Shown here in pieces: positions 46,914 through 55,487 of a stretch of 64,000 bases of DNA. The translations under genes and the position numbers were made by a program. The notes beneath the pieces were generated by a model that made no database searches, was not told the origin of the DNA, and worked only from the letters and a program-made list of their open reading frames with translations. The stretch lies in contig NZ_CP126260.1 in NCBI RefSeq assembly GCF_003234365.2, positions 1,984,001-2,048,000 of the forward strand. The letters are read 5' to 3'. Each line of letters begins with the position of its first letter. Position 1 is the first letter of the stretch. This DNA comes from Curtobacterium sp. MCJR17_020 (GTDB lineage Bacteria > Actinomycetota > Actinomycetes > Actinomycetales > Microbacteriaceae).

Positions 46914-47312
46914 ATGGGTCAAGAAGTCATCCTCATCGTCATCGTCGTGGCGTTCGCGGCCTTCATGTTCTACAACAGCCGCAAGCGCAAGAAGCAGCAG
47001 GGCGAGCTCGCCACCAAGATGGTGCCGGGTGCTCGCGTGATGCTGTCCTTCGGCCTGTACGGCACGCTCCTCTCCGTCGACGACGAGAAGGTCACCGCCG
47101 ACGTCGAGATCGCACCGGGCACCGTCGTCACGGTGCACCGCCAGACCCTGTCGCGCGTCGTCGACGACAGCGCGTCGGACATCGAGACCACCGCGACGCC
47201 GGAGGACGAGGCCAAGCCCGTCGCCGAACTCAACGGGGAGCCGGTCTACGGCGAGCGGGTCGACAACGACCGCCTCGACGAGACCGACTCGAAGCGCAAG
47301 TCCGACGACTGA
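46914..47312 (+). CDS. yajC: Preprotein translocase subunit YajC
   Basis: A 132-residue YajC: one N-terminal membrane helix (residues ~4-22), a basic cluster SRKRKKQQ, then the conserved MVPGARVMLSFGLYGTLLSVDDEKVTADVEIAPG domain and an acidic tail. It joins SecDF at the translocon. TAGACT at 46866-46871 may be its -10 box. A hairpin follows before secD. Confidence 0.92.
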   Translation: MGQEVILIVIVVAFAAFMFYNSRKRKKQQGELATKMVPGARVMLSFGLYGTLLSVDDEKVTADVEIAPGTVVTVHRQTLSRVVDDSASDIETTATPEDEAKPVAELNGEPVYGERVDNDRLDETDSKRKSDD

Positions 47313-47320
47313 CGCCCTCG

Positions 47321-47346
47321 GCCGCCGGGTCGTCTGACCCGGCGGC
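47321..47346 (+). terminator. Hairpin between yajC and secD
   Basis: GCCGCCGGGTC, loop GTCT, GACCCGGCGGC: a perfect 11-bp stem 8 bases after yajC. It may partly terminate or protect the yajC message ahead of secDF. Confidence 0.6.
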
Positions 47347-47404
47347 TTCCCGCTGCCGTCGTGCCTGAACGCCGACGGTCCTGAACAGAAAGACGAGACG
47401 ACCG

Positions 47405-49156
47405 GTGGCACGATCGACACCCGTCAAGAAGGCGCTGCGCTCGCTCACCTGGTTGGTGATCCTGATGGCGATCCTCGCCGGCCTGAACACCGCCGCGTCG
47501 ATCCTCGCCGGCAGCTCGAAGGACGACACGGACAAGTGGTACCAGGGCGCGAGCTGGGTCCCCGAGCTCGCACTGGACCTGCAGGGTGGCACGCAGCTGA
47601 CCCTGGCGGCGCAGAACACCGAGGGCGGGTCGGTGACCAAGCAGCAACTCGACCAGGCGGTGGAGATCATCCGCCAGCGCATCAACGCCACCGGCGTCTC
47701 CGAGACCGAGATCAACACGCAGGGTGCGAACAACATCGTCGTGTCGATCCCCGGTCGGCCCGACAAGGCCACGATCGACCGCATCGAGGCAGCCGCCAAG
47801 CTGACCTTCCGCCCGGTGCTCTTCACCGAGGCCGCGACGAACTCCGCCGTCGGTGACGACGGCACGTCCACCGCCTCGCCGACGCCCTACTCGCCGCCGG
47901 CCTCGCTCGCGGCGACGCCCAGCGCGAAGCCGACGAACGCCAGCGACGTCAACTGGATCACCCCGGCGCTGCAGGACCTGTACACCAACTACAACTGCGC
48001 GGCTCCGGACGACGTGACCACGGCGCCGGACGACGAGCCCCTCGTCACGTGTGACGCCGACGGTGCGTCGAAGTACATCCTCGGCCCGGTCGAGGTCTCC
48101 GGTGCGAACATCAGCAACGCCACCTCGGGTCTCGCCACCGACTCGCAGGGCACGTCGACGGGCCAGTGGGCCGTCAACCTGACCTTCGACGGCCAGGGCA
48201 CGAAGGACTTCCGCACCGTCACGAACCGCCTCGTCTCGCTGCAGGCGCCGCAGAACCAGTTCGCGATCGTGCTGGACGGCTCGGTCATCACGGCCCCGTC
48301 CACGAACTCCGCCATCACCAACGGCAAGGCGCAGATCACCGGCTCGTTCACGGCCGAGTCGTCGAAGACGCTCGCCGACCAGCTCAAGTACGGTGCGCTG
48401 CCGATCAACTTCCAGGTGCAGTCGAACGAGAACATCTCGGCGACGCTCGGCACGGCGCAGCTCATCGGTGGTCTCGTCGCGGGTCTGATCGGCCTCGGCC
48501 TGGTGATCATCTACTCCGTCATCCAGTACCGGGCGCTCGCGTTCGTGACGGTGCTCTCGCTCGGGGTCGCAGCGGTCCTGACCTACCTGGTCATCGCGAT
48601 CATGTCGTGGCGCGTCGACTACCGCCTGTCGTTGGCGGGTGTGGCGGGCCTGATCGTCGCGATCGGCATCACAGCGGACTCGTTCATCGTCTACTTCGAA
48701 CGAATCCGCGACGAACTCCGCGACGGTCGTGCCCTCGAGAGTGCGGTCGAGTCGGGCTGGAAGCGCGCACTCCGCACGATCCTGGCGTCCGACGCGGTGA
48801 ACTTCCTCGCCGCCGTCACCCTGTACGTGCTCGCGGTCGCCGACGTGAAGGGCTTCGCGTTCACGCTGCTCCTCACGACGCTGATCGACATCGTGGTGGT
48901 CGCGCTGTTCACGCACCCGATGATGCAGCTCATCTCCCGCAGCCGGTTCTTCGGCGACGGGCACAGGTTCAGCGGGCTCGACCCGGCGGCGCTCGGTGCG
49001 GTCTACAAGGGGCGTGCGCAGTTCCGCGCCCCCGTGGTGGACGGCAAGCGCCAGCGCAGTGCCGGTGAGGCGCAGCGCCGACAGACGATCGCGGAACGGA
49101 AGGCCCAGCAGGCCTCCGGCGACAACGGCTCGACCCCGGACGGGAAGGACGACTGA
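47405..49156 (+). CDS. secD: Protein translocase subunit SecD
   Basis: A 583-residue SecD with six membrane helices. ALDLQGGTQLTL is the D1 motif; the periplasmic P1 domain carries an actinobacterial insert rich in Pro/Ser (ASPTPYSPPASLAATPSA); membrane motifs TADSFIVYFERIRDELR are conserved. It works with SecF as a proton-driven motor that completes export. GTG start. The stop overlaps secF (TGATG). Confidence 0.94.
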   Translation: MARSTPVKKALRSLTWLVILMAILAGLNTAASILAGSSKDDTDKWYQGASWVPELALDLQGGTQLTLAAQNTEGGSVTKQQLDQAVEIIRQRINATGVSETEINTQGANNIVVSIPGRPDKATIDRIEAAAKLTFRPVLFTEAATNSAVGDDGTSTASPTPYSPPASLAATPSAKPTNASDVNWITPALQDLYTNYNCAAPDDVTTAPDDEPLVTCDADGASKYILGPVEVSGANISNATSGLATDSQGTSTGQWAVNLTFDGQGTKDFRTVTNRLVSLQAPQNQFAIVLDGSVITAPSTNSAITNGKAQITGSFTAESSKTLADQLKYGALPINFQVQSNENISATLGTAQLIGGLVAGLIGLGLVIIYSVIQYRALAFVTVLSLGVAAVLTYLVIAIMSWRVDYRLSLAGVAGLIVAIGITADSFIVYFERIRDELRDGRALESAVESGWKRALRTILASDAVNFLAAVTLYVLAVADVKGFAFTLLLTTLIDIVVVALFTHPMMQLISRSRFFGDGHRFSGLDPAALGAVYKGRAQFRAPVVDGKRQRSAGEAQRRQTIAERKAQQASGDNGSTPDGKDD

Positions 49157-50169
49157 TGGCCAGCTTCAGCCAGTTCGGCAGCGACCTCTACACGGGCAAG
49201 CGGTCGTACGACATCATCGGGCGACGCAAGACCTGGTACCTCATCGCGCTCGTCATGATCGTGATCTCGCTCGTCACCCCGTGGCTGCGCGGCGGGTACC
49301 AGCTCGGCATCGAGTTCACCGGTGGTTCCGAGTTCACCCTGTCGGACGTCAAGAACACCGACCAGAGCATCGCGACGGACACCGTCGAGCGGGTCGTCTC
49401 GGACGAGATCCCGCGCGTCTCCCAGCTCGGCACGCACGGCATCCGCGTGCAGACCGGCCAGCTCACCGACCGGCAGACGACCGAGGTGCAGGACGCCCTG
49501 GCGAAGGCCTACGACGTGCCGGAGAGCCAGGTCGCGGCGACGTTCATCGGTGCCACGTGGGGCGCCGACGTGCTCGCCCAGGCGATCCGCGGTCTGGTGA
49601 TCTTCCTCGCCCTGGCCGCCGTGTTCATGACGCTGTACTTCCGCACCTGGAAGATGTCGCTCTCCGCGATGGCCGCGCTGCTGCACGACCTGTTGATCAC
49701 GGCCGGTGTCTACGGCATCGTCGGGCTCGAGGTCACGCCCGCGGCGGTGATCGGCTTCCTGACGATCCTCGGGTACTCGCTCTACGACACCGTGGTGGTC
49801 TTCGACAAGGTGCGTGAGAACACCGCGCAGGAGTCGATCCGCACGTTCAAGCAGTCGGTGAACCTCGCGGTGAACCAGACGCTCGTCCGCTCGATCAACA
49901 CCTCGGTCGTGGCGCTGCTGCCGGTCGCGGCGATCCTGTTCATCGGGTCGTACGTGCTCGGTGCGGGCACGCTCCGTGACATCTCGCTCGCACTGTTCAT
50001 CGGCATCATCGTCGGCACCTACTCGACGATCTTCATCGCGTCGCCGATGTACGCCCAGCTGCGCGAGAACGAGCCGAAGATCAAGCAGGCCGACGCCAAG
50101 AAGACCCAGGCGGCCGAGAAGCGCCAGCGCGAGGTCGACGCCGACGCCGACGCGAAGGCGACCGCCTGA
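49156..50169 (+). CDS. secF: Protein translocase subunit SecF
   Basis: A 337-residue SecF: GIEFTGGSEFTL (D1), ALLHDLLITAGVYGIVGLEVTPAAVIGFLTILGYSLYDTVVVFDKVRENT and C-terminal RSINTSVVALLPVAAILFIG. Six helices expected. It overlaps secD and the rhodanese gene by one base on each side, so all three are translated from one message. Confidence 0.94.
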   Translation: MASFSQFGSDLYTGKRSYDIIGRRKTWYLIALVMIVISLVTPWLRGGYQLGIEFTGGSEFTLSDVKNTDQSIATDTVERVVSDEIPRVSQLGTHGIRVQTGQLTDRQTTEVQDALAKAYDVPESQVAATFIGATWGADVLAQAIRGLVIFLALAAVFMTLYFRTWKMSLSAMAALLHDLLITAGVYGIVGLEVTPAAVIGFLTILGYSLYDTVVVFDKVRENTAQESIRTFKQSVNLAVNQTLVRSINTSVVALLPVAAILFIGSYVLGAGTLRDISLALFIGIIVGTYSTIFIASPMYAQLRENEPKIKQADAKKTQAAEKRQREVDADADAKATA

Positions 50170-50516
50170 TGCCGATCGAGATCACCGAGGTCGACGTCGC
50201 CGAGGCGCGTCGTCGGCTCGGGTCGGGGTCACGGCTGTTCGACGTCCGCGAGCAGGGGGAGTGGGACCAGGTCCACGCTCCCGAGGCCACGCTCGTCCCG
50301 ATGTCCGAGCTGGTGAACCGCTGGCAGGAGATCGACGGCGGCGACGAACCGGCGATCATCGTCTGCCACTCGGGTGCTCGTTCGGCCCGGGTGGTCGCGG
50401 CACTCGAACAGTCCGGTGTCTCCGCGGTCAACCTGACCGGCGGCATGGTCGCCTGGGAGCAGTCCGGCGCACCGGTGGTCCGCGACGCCCAGGGCGAACC
50501 GGGTCACGAGCACTGA
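50169..50516 (+). CDS. Rhodanese-like single-domain protein
   Basis: A 115-residue rhodanese domain with active-site Cys66 in VCHSGARSARV and the CDC25-like LFDVREQGEWDQVHAPEA start. It probably carries sulfane sulfur in the cytoplasm; the acceptor is unknown. It overlaps the secF stop by one base and takes the place where apt lies in Streptomyces. Confidence 0.88.
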   Translation: MPIEITEVDVAEARRRLGSGSRLFDVREQGEWDQVHAPEATLVPMSELVNRWQEIDGGDEPAIIVCHSGARSARVVAALEQSGVSAVNLTGGMVAWEQSGAPVVRDAQGEPGHEH

Positions 50517-50585
50517 CCGGACACGCGTAGTGTTGGCGGATCGAGCTCGGATCGAGCTCTCGGACCGAGTCCTGGGAGGCGCATC

Positions 50586-52910
50586 ATGACGGACACCCGC
50601 GAAGAGCCGTCCGCGCCGAGCCGCCCCGGCTCCGCCCAGCGGCCGACCAGCCCCCTCGGGCCGAACACGACGGGCAACCTCGGTTCCCTCCGCTCGCTGC
50701 TGCCGCGCCTGTTCTCCCGCGCCCAGCCGGCCGGTGCCGTGGACACCCTGATCCGCACGGTGCGCTCGCACCACCCGAAGGCCGACGTCACGCTCATCGA
50801 GCGCGCGTACTCCGTCGCCGAGCGCGCGCACGACGGCCAGAAGCGCAAGTCCGGCGAGCCGTACATCACGCACCCCGTCGCGGTCGCCCAGATCCTGGCC
50901 GACCTGGGCATCGGGCCGATCACGATCGCCGCCGCGCTGCTCCACGACACGGTCGAGGACACCGACTACCAGCTCGACCAGCTGCAGGTCGACTTCGGCG
51001 ACGAGATCGCCATGCTCGTGGACGGCGTCACGAAGCTCGACAAGGTCAAGTACGGCGACAGCGCCCAGGCCGAGACGGTCCGCAAGATGGTCATCGCGAT
51101 GTCGAAGGACATCCGGGTGCTGGTCATCAAGCTCGCCGACCGGCTGCACAACGCCCGCACCTGGGGCTTCGTCGAGTCCACCTCCGCCACCCGCAAGGCG
51201 AAGGAGACGCTCGAGATCTACGCGCCCCTCGCGCACCGGCTCGGCATCCAGATGATCAAGCTCGAGCTCGAGGACCTGTCGTTCGCGGTCCTGCACCCGA
51301 AGCTCTACGTCGAGATCGACAGCCTGGTCAAGGAACGGCAGCCGAAGCGCGAGCAGTTCGTCCAGAACGTCATCGGCACGCTCAAGAAGGACCTGAAGGC
51401 CGCGAAGGTCCGCGGCGAGGTCATGGGACGGCCGAAGCAGTACTACTCGATCTACCAGAAGATGATCGTGCGGGGTCGCGAGTTCGACGAGATCTACGAC
51501 CTCGTCGGCATCCGGGTGCTCGTACCGACGGTGCGCGACTGCTACGCCATGCTCGGTTCGGTGCACGCGCGGTGGACCCCGCTGCCCGGCCGGTTCAAGG
51601 ACTACATCGCGACGCCGAAGTTCAACCTGTACCAGTCGCTGCACACCAGCGTGCTCGGGCCGCAGGGGCGACCCGTCGAGATCCAGATCCGCACGCACGA
51701 GATGCACCAGCGCGCCGAGTTCGGTGTCGCGGCGCACTGGAAGTACAAGCAGCGCGCCGCCGGCCGCGACGTCGGCACCTCGTCGACCACCGACGACCAG
51801 GACATGGCGTGGCTCGCGCACATCACCGACTGGCAGGCCGAGACGAGCGACCCGGGGGAGTTCCTCGACTCACTCCGCTACGAGATCGGCGCGAAGGAGA
51901 CCTACGTCTTCACGCCGCAGGGCAAGGTCATCGGACTGCCCGCCGGCGCCACCCCGGTGGACTTCGCGTACGCCGTGCACACCGAGGTCGGGCACCGCAC
52001 CATGGGCGCCAAGGTCAACGGTCGCCTCGTCCCGCTCGAGAGCTCGCTGTCGAGCGGTGACGTCGTCGAGATCTTCACGTCGAAGAACCCCGACTCCGGT
52101 CCGTCGCAGGACTGGCTGAAGTTCGTCAAGAGCCCGCGTGCGCGCAACAAGATCAAGCAGTGGTTCACCAAGGAGCGTCGCGAAGAGGCGATCGAGCAGG
52201 GCCGCGACGCCATCGCCCGCGCCGTGCGCAAGCAGAACCTGCCGCTCCAGCGGATCATGAGCCAGGACACCATCGCCGAGGTCGCCTCGTCGATGCGGTA
52301 CGACGACGTCTCGGCCCTGTACGCCGCGGTCGGCGAGGGACACGTCTCGACGCAGTCCGTCATCGAAAAGGTCCTGGGCAGCGTCCAGAGCGACACGGAG
52401 ACCGACGAGCCGGAGCTCACGTTCCCGCGCCAGGTCACGAGCCGTCAGCTGCGCACGAGCGACAGCGGCGTGCTGGTGCGTGGTGCGCCGGACATCCTGG
52501 TGAAGCTCGCGAAGTGCTGCACCCCGGTGCCGGGCGACCAGATCGTCGGCTTCATCACCCGCGGGCAGGGTGTCTCGGTGCACCAGTCGTCGTGCACGAA
52601 CGTCAAGTCCCTGATGAACGAGCCCGACCGGATGATCGAGGTCGAGTGGGCCCCGTCGTCGAAGTCGGTGTTCCTCGTGCAGATCCAGATCGAGGCGCTC
52701 GATCGGTCAGGGCTGCTCAGCGACGTCACCCGGGTGCTCACGGACCACCACGTCAACATCTTGTCGGCGACGGTCTCGACCTCGTCCGACCGGTTGGCGC
52801 TCAGTCGGTTCGTGTTCGAGATGGGTGACACCATCCACCTCGACCGGGTGCTGAACGCGGTCCGACGCATCGACGCCGTCTACGACGTCTACCGCGTCAG
52901 CGCGGGCTGA
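50586..52910 (+). CDS. rel: Bifunctional (p)ppGpp synthetase/hydrolase Rel
   Basis: A 774-residue long RelA/SpoT homologue. HD hydrolase motifs include GEPYITHPVAVA and ALLHDTVEDTD; the synthetase domain has VMGRPKQYYSIYQKM and DLVGIRVLVP; TGS (VFTPQGKVIGLPAGATPVDFAY), a Cys-rich LAKCCTPVPGD zinc-finger region and a C-terminal ACT domain follow. Both activities look intact. It sets the stringent response. TAGTGT at ~50527 may be its -10. The 3' end is part of a 32-bp tandem triplication. Confidence 0.95.
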   Translation: MTDTREEPSAPSRPGSAQRPTSPLGPNTTGNLGSLRSLLPRLFSRAQPAGAVDTLIRTVRSHHPKADVTLIERAYSVAERAHDGQKRKSGEPYITHPVAVAQILADLGIGPITIAAALLHDTVEDTDYQLDQLQVDFGDEIAMLVDGVTKLDKVKYGDSAQAETVRKMVIAMSKDIRVLVIKLADRLHNARTWGFVESTSATRKAKETLEIYAPLAHRLGIQMIKLELEDLSFAVLHPKLYVEIDSLVKERQPKREQFVQNVIGTLKKDLKAAKVRGEVMGRPKQYYSIYQKMIVRGREFDEIYDLVGIRVLVPTVRDCYAMLGSVHARWTPLPGRFKDYIATPKFNLYQSLHTSVLGPQGRPVEIQIRTHEMHQRAEFGVAAHWKYKQRAAGRDVGTSSTTDDQDMAWLAHITDWQAETSDPGEFLDSLRYEIGAKETYVFTPQGKVIGLPAGATPVDFAYAVHTEVGHRTMGAKVNGRLVPLESSLSSGDVVEIFTSKNPDSGPSQDWLKFVKSPRARNKIKQWFTKERREEAIEQGRDAIARAVRKQNLPLQRIMSQDTIAEVASSMRYDDVSALYAAVGEGHVSTQSVIEKVLGSVQSDTETDEPELTFPRQVTSRQLRTSDSGVLVRGAPDILVKLAKCCTPVPGDQIVGFITRGQGVSVHQSSCTNVKSLMNEPDRMIEVEWAPSSKSVFLVQIQIEALDRSGLLSDVTRVLTDHHVNILSATVSTSSDRLALSRFVFEMGDTIHLDRVLNAVRRIDAVYDVYRVSAG

Positions 52911-52979
52911 GCACGACCCGAGCACGCGTCAGCGCGGGCTGAGCACGGTCCACGCACGTGTCAGCGTGCGCTGAGCAGC
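52893..52979. repeat. 32-bp-period tandem triplication across two convergent gene ends
   Basis: A 23-base core (CGCGTCAGCGCGGGCTGAGC plus ACG) occurs at 52893-52915, 52925-52947 and, diverged, 52957-52979. The first copy contains the rel stop codon; the third contains the stop of the minus-strand gene at 52961. The core carries TGA on one strand and TCA on the other. Confidence 0.85.
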
Positions 52980-53512
52980 CCGCGCAGCCGTCGCTCGGCT
53001 TGCCGCGCCATCGGGATGGTCCCGAGGCCGCTCAGGCGCGCGTGCAGCTCGTCCACGGTCACCGCCCCGATCGTCAGCAGCCCGTCGACGGCCGCTGCCC
53101 GCTCGGGGTCCCAGTAACCCGGGGTGCGGAGCAGGTCGACGGCGGTGCGCGCCGGCGTCGTCACGACGGTCTGCACGGACCCCAACCGGACCACGTCGTC
53201 GGGCCGGAGCGCGACCTCGCGCAGGTGCAGGCCCGGGCCGACCGCGATGCGCAGCTGCGGCGGGACGCTCGCCTCGACGGGGTCCGGTGGCCGCGACGCC
53301 GCGCCCCAGATCCACGCAGCGGTCCGGCCGGAGGCGACGAGCCGCGCGTCGCCGAAGACCCACGACGCCGCGGTCGCGCGCAGCGCCGGGTCCTGCGGCG
53401 TCGCGGGGGAGGCCCAGCACGGCCCGACGGGCACCAGCTCGCCAGCGAGCACCGCTGCGCGCAGTTCCGCTTCGGGCCAGTCGTCCGTGGTCAGGAGACG
53501 GGAACCGGGCAC
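52961..53512 (-). CDS. AbiEi-antitoxin-like protein (uncertain)
   Basis: A 183-residue protein with RLVASGRTAAWIWGAASRPPDPVE, LREVALRPDDVVRLGSVQTVVTTPARTAVDLLR and a C-terminal VDELHARLSGLGTIPMARQAERRLRGLLS helix. This arrangement (AAWxWG, ELxxDDV, VTTPxRTAxDL) resembles the actinobacterial 'type IV toxin-antitoxin AbiEi family' proteins, most of which are solitary. No toxin partner (AbiEii) is near. GTG start at 53510-53512; an ATG nearby is out of frame. Confidence 0.6.
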   Translation of the reverse strand: MPGSRLLTTDDWPEAELRAAVLAGELVPVGPCWASPATPQDPALRATAASWVFGDARLVASGRTAAWIWGAASRPPDPVEASVPPQLRIAVGPGLHLREVALRPDDVVRLGSVQTVVTTPARTAVDLLRTPGYWDPERAAAVDGLLTIGAVTVDELHARLSGLGTIPMARQAERRLRGLLSAR

Positions 53513-53587
53513 CCCGTCATCCTGCCGGACCGCGACACCCGGCCGACACCCCCTGTGGAGAGGCCGGGCACATCGGCGCCGACAGCG

Positions 53588-53644
53588 CCGCTCAGCGCAG
53601 GAGGACGTCGGCGCGGTCCGCTCAGCGCAGGACGTCGGCGCGGT
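53588..53644. repeat. 27/30-bp tandem duplication at the 3' end of the ROK gene
   Basis: CCGCTCAGCGCAGGA(GGA)CGTCGGCGCGGT occurs at 53588-53617 (with the 3-base insert) and 53618-53644. The second copy contains the ROK stop codon; the first is untranslated. Confidence 0.85.
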
Positions 53645-54575
53645 GCACGAGTGCTGCGGCGCCGATGAGCGGGCCGTCCTGCGACAGCGCCGTCGGCACG
53701 ATGCGCACCTTCGTCACGAACCCGAACTCGACGCGCTCCGCCACTGCTTCGCGTGCGTACTCGAACAGGTCCGGCGTGACGTGGGAGAACCCGCCGCCGA
53801 TCGCCACGACCTCGAGGTCGACGAGGCTGGTCGCCGCTGCGATCGCCTGCCCGAGCGCCCGGCCGCTGCGCTTGACCGCGGCGACCGCGATCTCGTCGCC
53901 GGCCGCGTACGCCGCCGACAGTTCTTCGCCGGTGGATCCGTCGAAGCCCTGGCGCTGCGCCCAGGCGACGGTCTTCGGGCCGCTGGCGATCGCCTCGAGG
54001 CAGCCGGTGCCGCCGCAGGCGCACGGGTCGTCGTAGCCGCCGCACTCCACGTGCCCGATGTGCCCGGCGTTGCCGGTCGGGCCGCTGACGGTGCGGCCGT
54101 GCAGGATGAGACCTCCGCCGACGCCCGTCGACACGATCATGCCCATGACGTGGTCGTACCCCTGCGCCGCACCGACCCAGTGCTCGGCCAGCGTGATCGC
54201 CAGGCCGTCCATGCGCAGCGTGACCGGCACGCCCTCGGGCACGAGCGCGGCGATGCGGTCGCGCAGGGGGTGGCCGCGCCACACCGGCATGTTGAGCGGG
54301 GAGACGAGGCCGTGCTCCTCGTCGACGGGGCCGGCCGAGCCGACCCCGACGCCGACCAGGGTCGCGTCGGTCGGGACCGTGCCGAGCGCGCTCGTCACGA
54401 CCTCGTCGACGGCGGCCTGCAGCTCGTCGGACGTGCGCTGCGGCCCGGTGGGGCTGCGGAAGCGCGTGCCCGGCAGGACGACGCCCTGGTCGGTGACGAG
54501 AGCGGCCTCGACCTTGGTGCCGCCGAGGTCGACGGCGAGTGCGAGGGCGGGGGGCTGGGGTGCGGTGCTGGACAT
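53622..54575 (-). CDS. ROK-family sugar kinase
   Basis: A 317-residue ROK protein: LAVDLGGTKVEAALVTDQG phosphate loop, STGVGGGLILHGRTVSGPTGNAGHIGHVE, and the zinc site CGGYDDPCACGGTGCLEAIASG. The catalytic Asp lies in RMDGLAITLAEHW, where the usual NDANA motif has become MDGLA; Asp is kept but the preceding Asn is lost. Probable kinase for glucose or a related sugar. No helix-turn-helix is present, so it is a kinase-type and not a repressor-type ROK. Upstream of deoC on the map but transcribed in the same direction. Confidence 0.85.
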   Translation of the reverse strand: MSSTAPQPPALALAVDLGGTKVEAALVTDQGVVLPGTRFRSPTGPQRTSDELQAAVDEVVTSALGTVPTDATLVGVGVGSAGPVDEEHGLVSPLNMPVWRGHPLRDRIAALVPEGVPVTLRMDGLAITLAEHWVGAAQGYDHVMGMIVSTGVGGGLILHGRTVSGPTGNAGHIGHVECGGYDDPCACGGTGCLEAIASGPKTVAWAQRQGFDGSTGEELSAAYAAGDEIAVAAVKRSGRALGQAIAAATSLVDLEVVAIGGGFSHVTPDLFEYAREAVAERVEFGFVTKVRIVPTALSQDGPLIGAAALVHRADVLR

Positions 54576-54712
54576 GCGCGCTCCGATGCGGCGGTCTGGA
54601 GGCCCGGGGCGGCTCCCGGACGCGGCGTCGCGTCCGGTGCGCCCCGGCCTGGCAGGTGGTGGGTCGGTCGGGTCAGGTCGTCGTGCGGTGGATCAGGTCG
54701 TGTCGCGGTGGG

Positions 54713-55444
54713 TCAGTAGGAGCTGGTGTCGTCGCCCTGCGACGACGCGGCACCGGTCTCGACGCGGTGCGCGACCTCGTCGAGGATGCGCGCGGACGCA
54801 CTCGTGCCGATGCGGTTGGCCCCGGCGTCCACCATCTCGAGCAGGGTGTCGAGCCCGCGGACACCGCCCGAGGCCTTGACGCCCGTGTCGGCACCGACCG
54901 TGCGGCGCATCAGTGCGATGTGCTCGGTCGTCGCCCCGCCGCCGGCGAACCCGGTGGAGGTCTTCACGAACGCGGCACCGGCGGACTGGGCGGCACGCGA
55001 GGCTGCGACGATCTCGTCGTCCGTCAGGAACGCGGTCTCGAGGATGACCTTGACGACGGTGGACCCGGCTGCGTCGACGACGGCGCGGACGTCCTGCTCG
55101 ACGCGCTCCCAGTCGCCGGACTTCGCGACGCCGATGTTCTGCACCATGTCGAGCTCGAAGGCACCGTCGGCGAGGGCCTGCAGCGACTCGGCGACCTTGG
55201 CCGCGGTGGACGTGGTGCCGTGCGGGAAGCCGATGACCGTCCCGACGCCGACGCCGGTGCCCTGAAGACGCTCGACGGCGTAGGCGACGTCGCTGGGCCG
55301 GACACACACGCTGAAGACCCGGTACGCGGCGGCTTCGTCGAGCTGGGCGTCGACGTCCGAGCGGGTGAGCTCGGGCTTCAGGATCGCGTGGTCGATGAGG
55401 CCGCGGACGGCATCGGTGGTGACGGGGAAGGCTGCGTTGTCCAC
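54713..55444 (-). CDS. deoC: Deoxyribose-phosphate aldolase
   Basis: A 243-residue class I aldolase. Schiff-base Lys161 (AFVKTSTGF), Lys190 (GVKASGGVR) and Asp99 (ELDMVQNIG) are in place. It cleaves 2-deoxyribose-5-phosphate to glyceraldehyde-3-phosphate and acetaldehyde in nucleoside breakdown. GTG start. The gene is divergent from the SDR-DUF2867 gene, with 43 bases between. Confidence 0.93.
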   Translation of the reverse strand: MDNAAFPVTTDAVRGLIDHAILKPELTRSDVDAQLDEAAAYRVFSVCVRPSDVAYAVERLQGTGVGVGTVIGFPHGTTSTAAKVAESLQALADGAFELDMVQNIGVAKSGDWERVEQDVRAVVDAAGSTVVKVILETAFLTDDEIVAASRAAQSAGAAFVKTSTGFAGGGATTEHIALMRRTVGADTGVKASGGVRGLDTLLEMVDAGANRIGTSASARILDEVAHRVETGAASSQGDDTSSY

Positions 55445-55487
55445 CCGGCAAGCCTACCCGTCAGGCGTGCCGCGTAGCGTTCCGGGC

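Noticed and set aside
53588..53644. Attachment site (att) made by an integrated element
   Set aside because: The two copies are directly adjacent, and no integrase or foreign DNA lies between or beside them.
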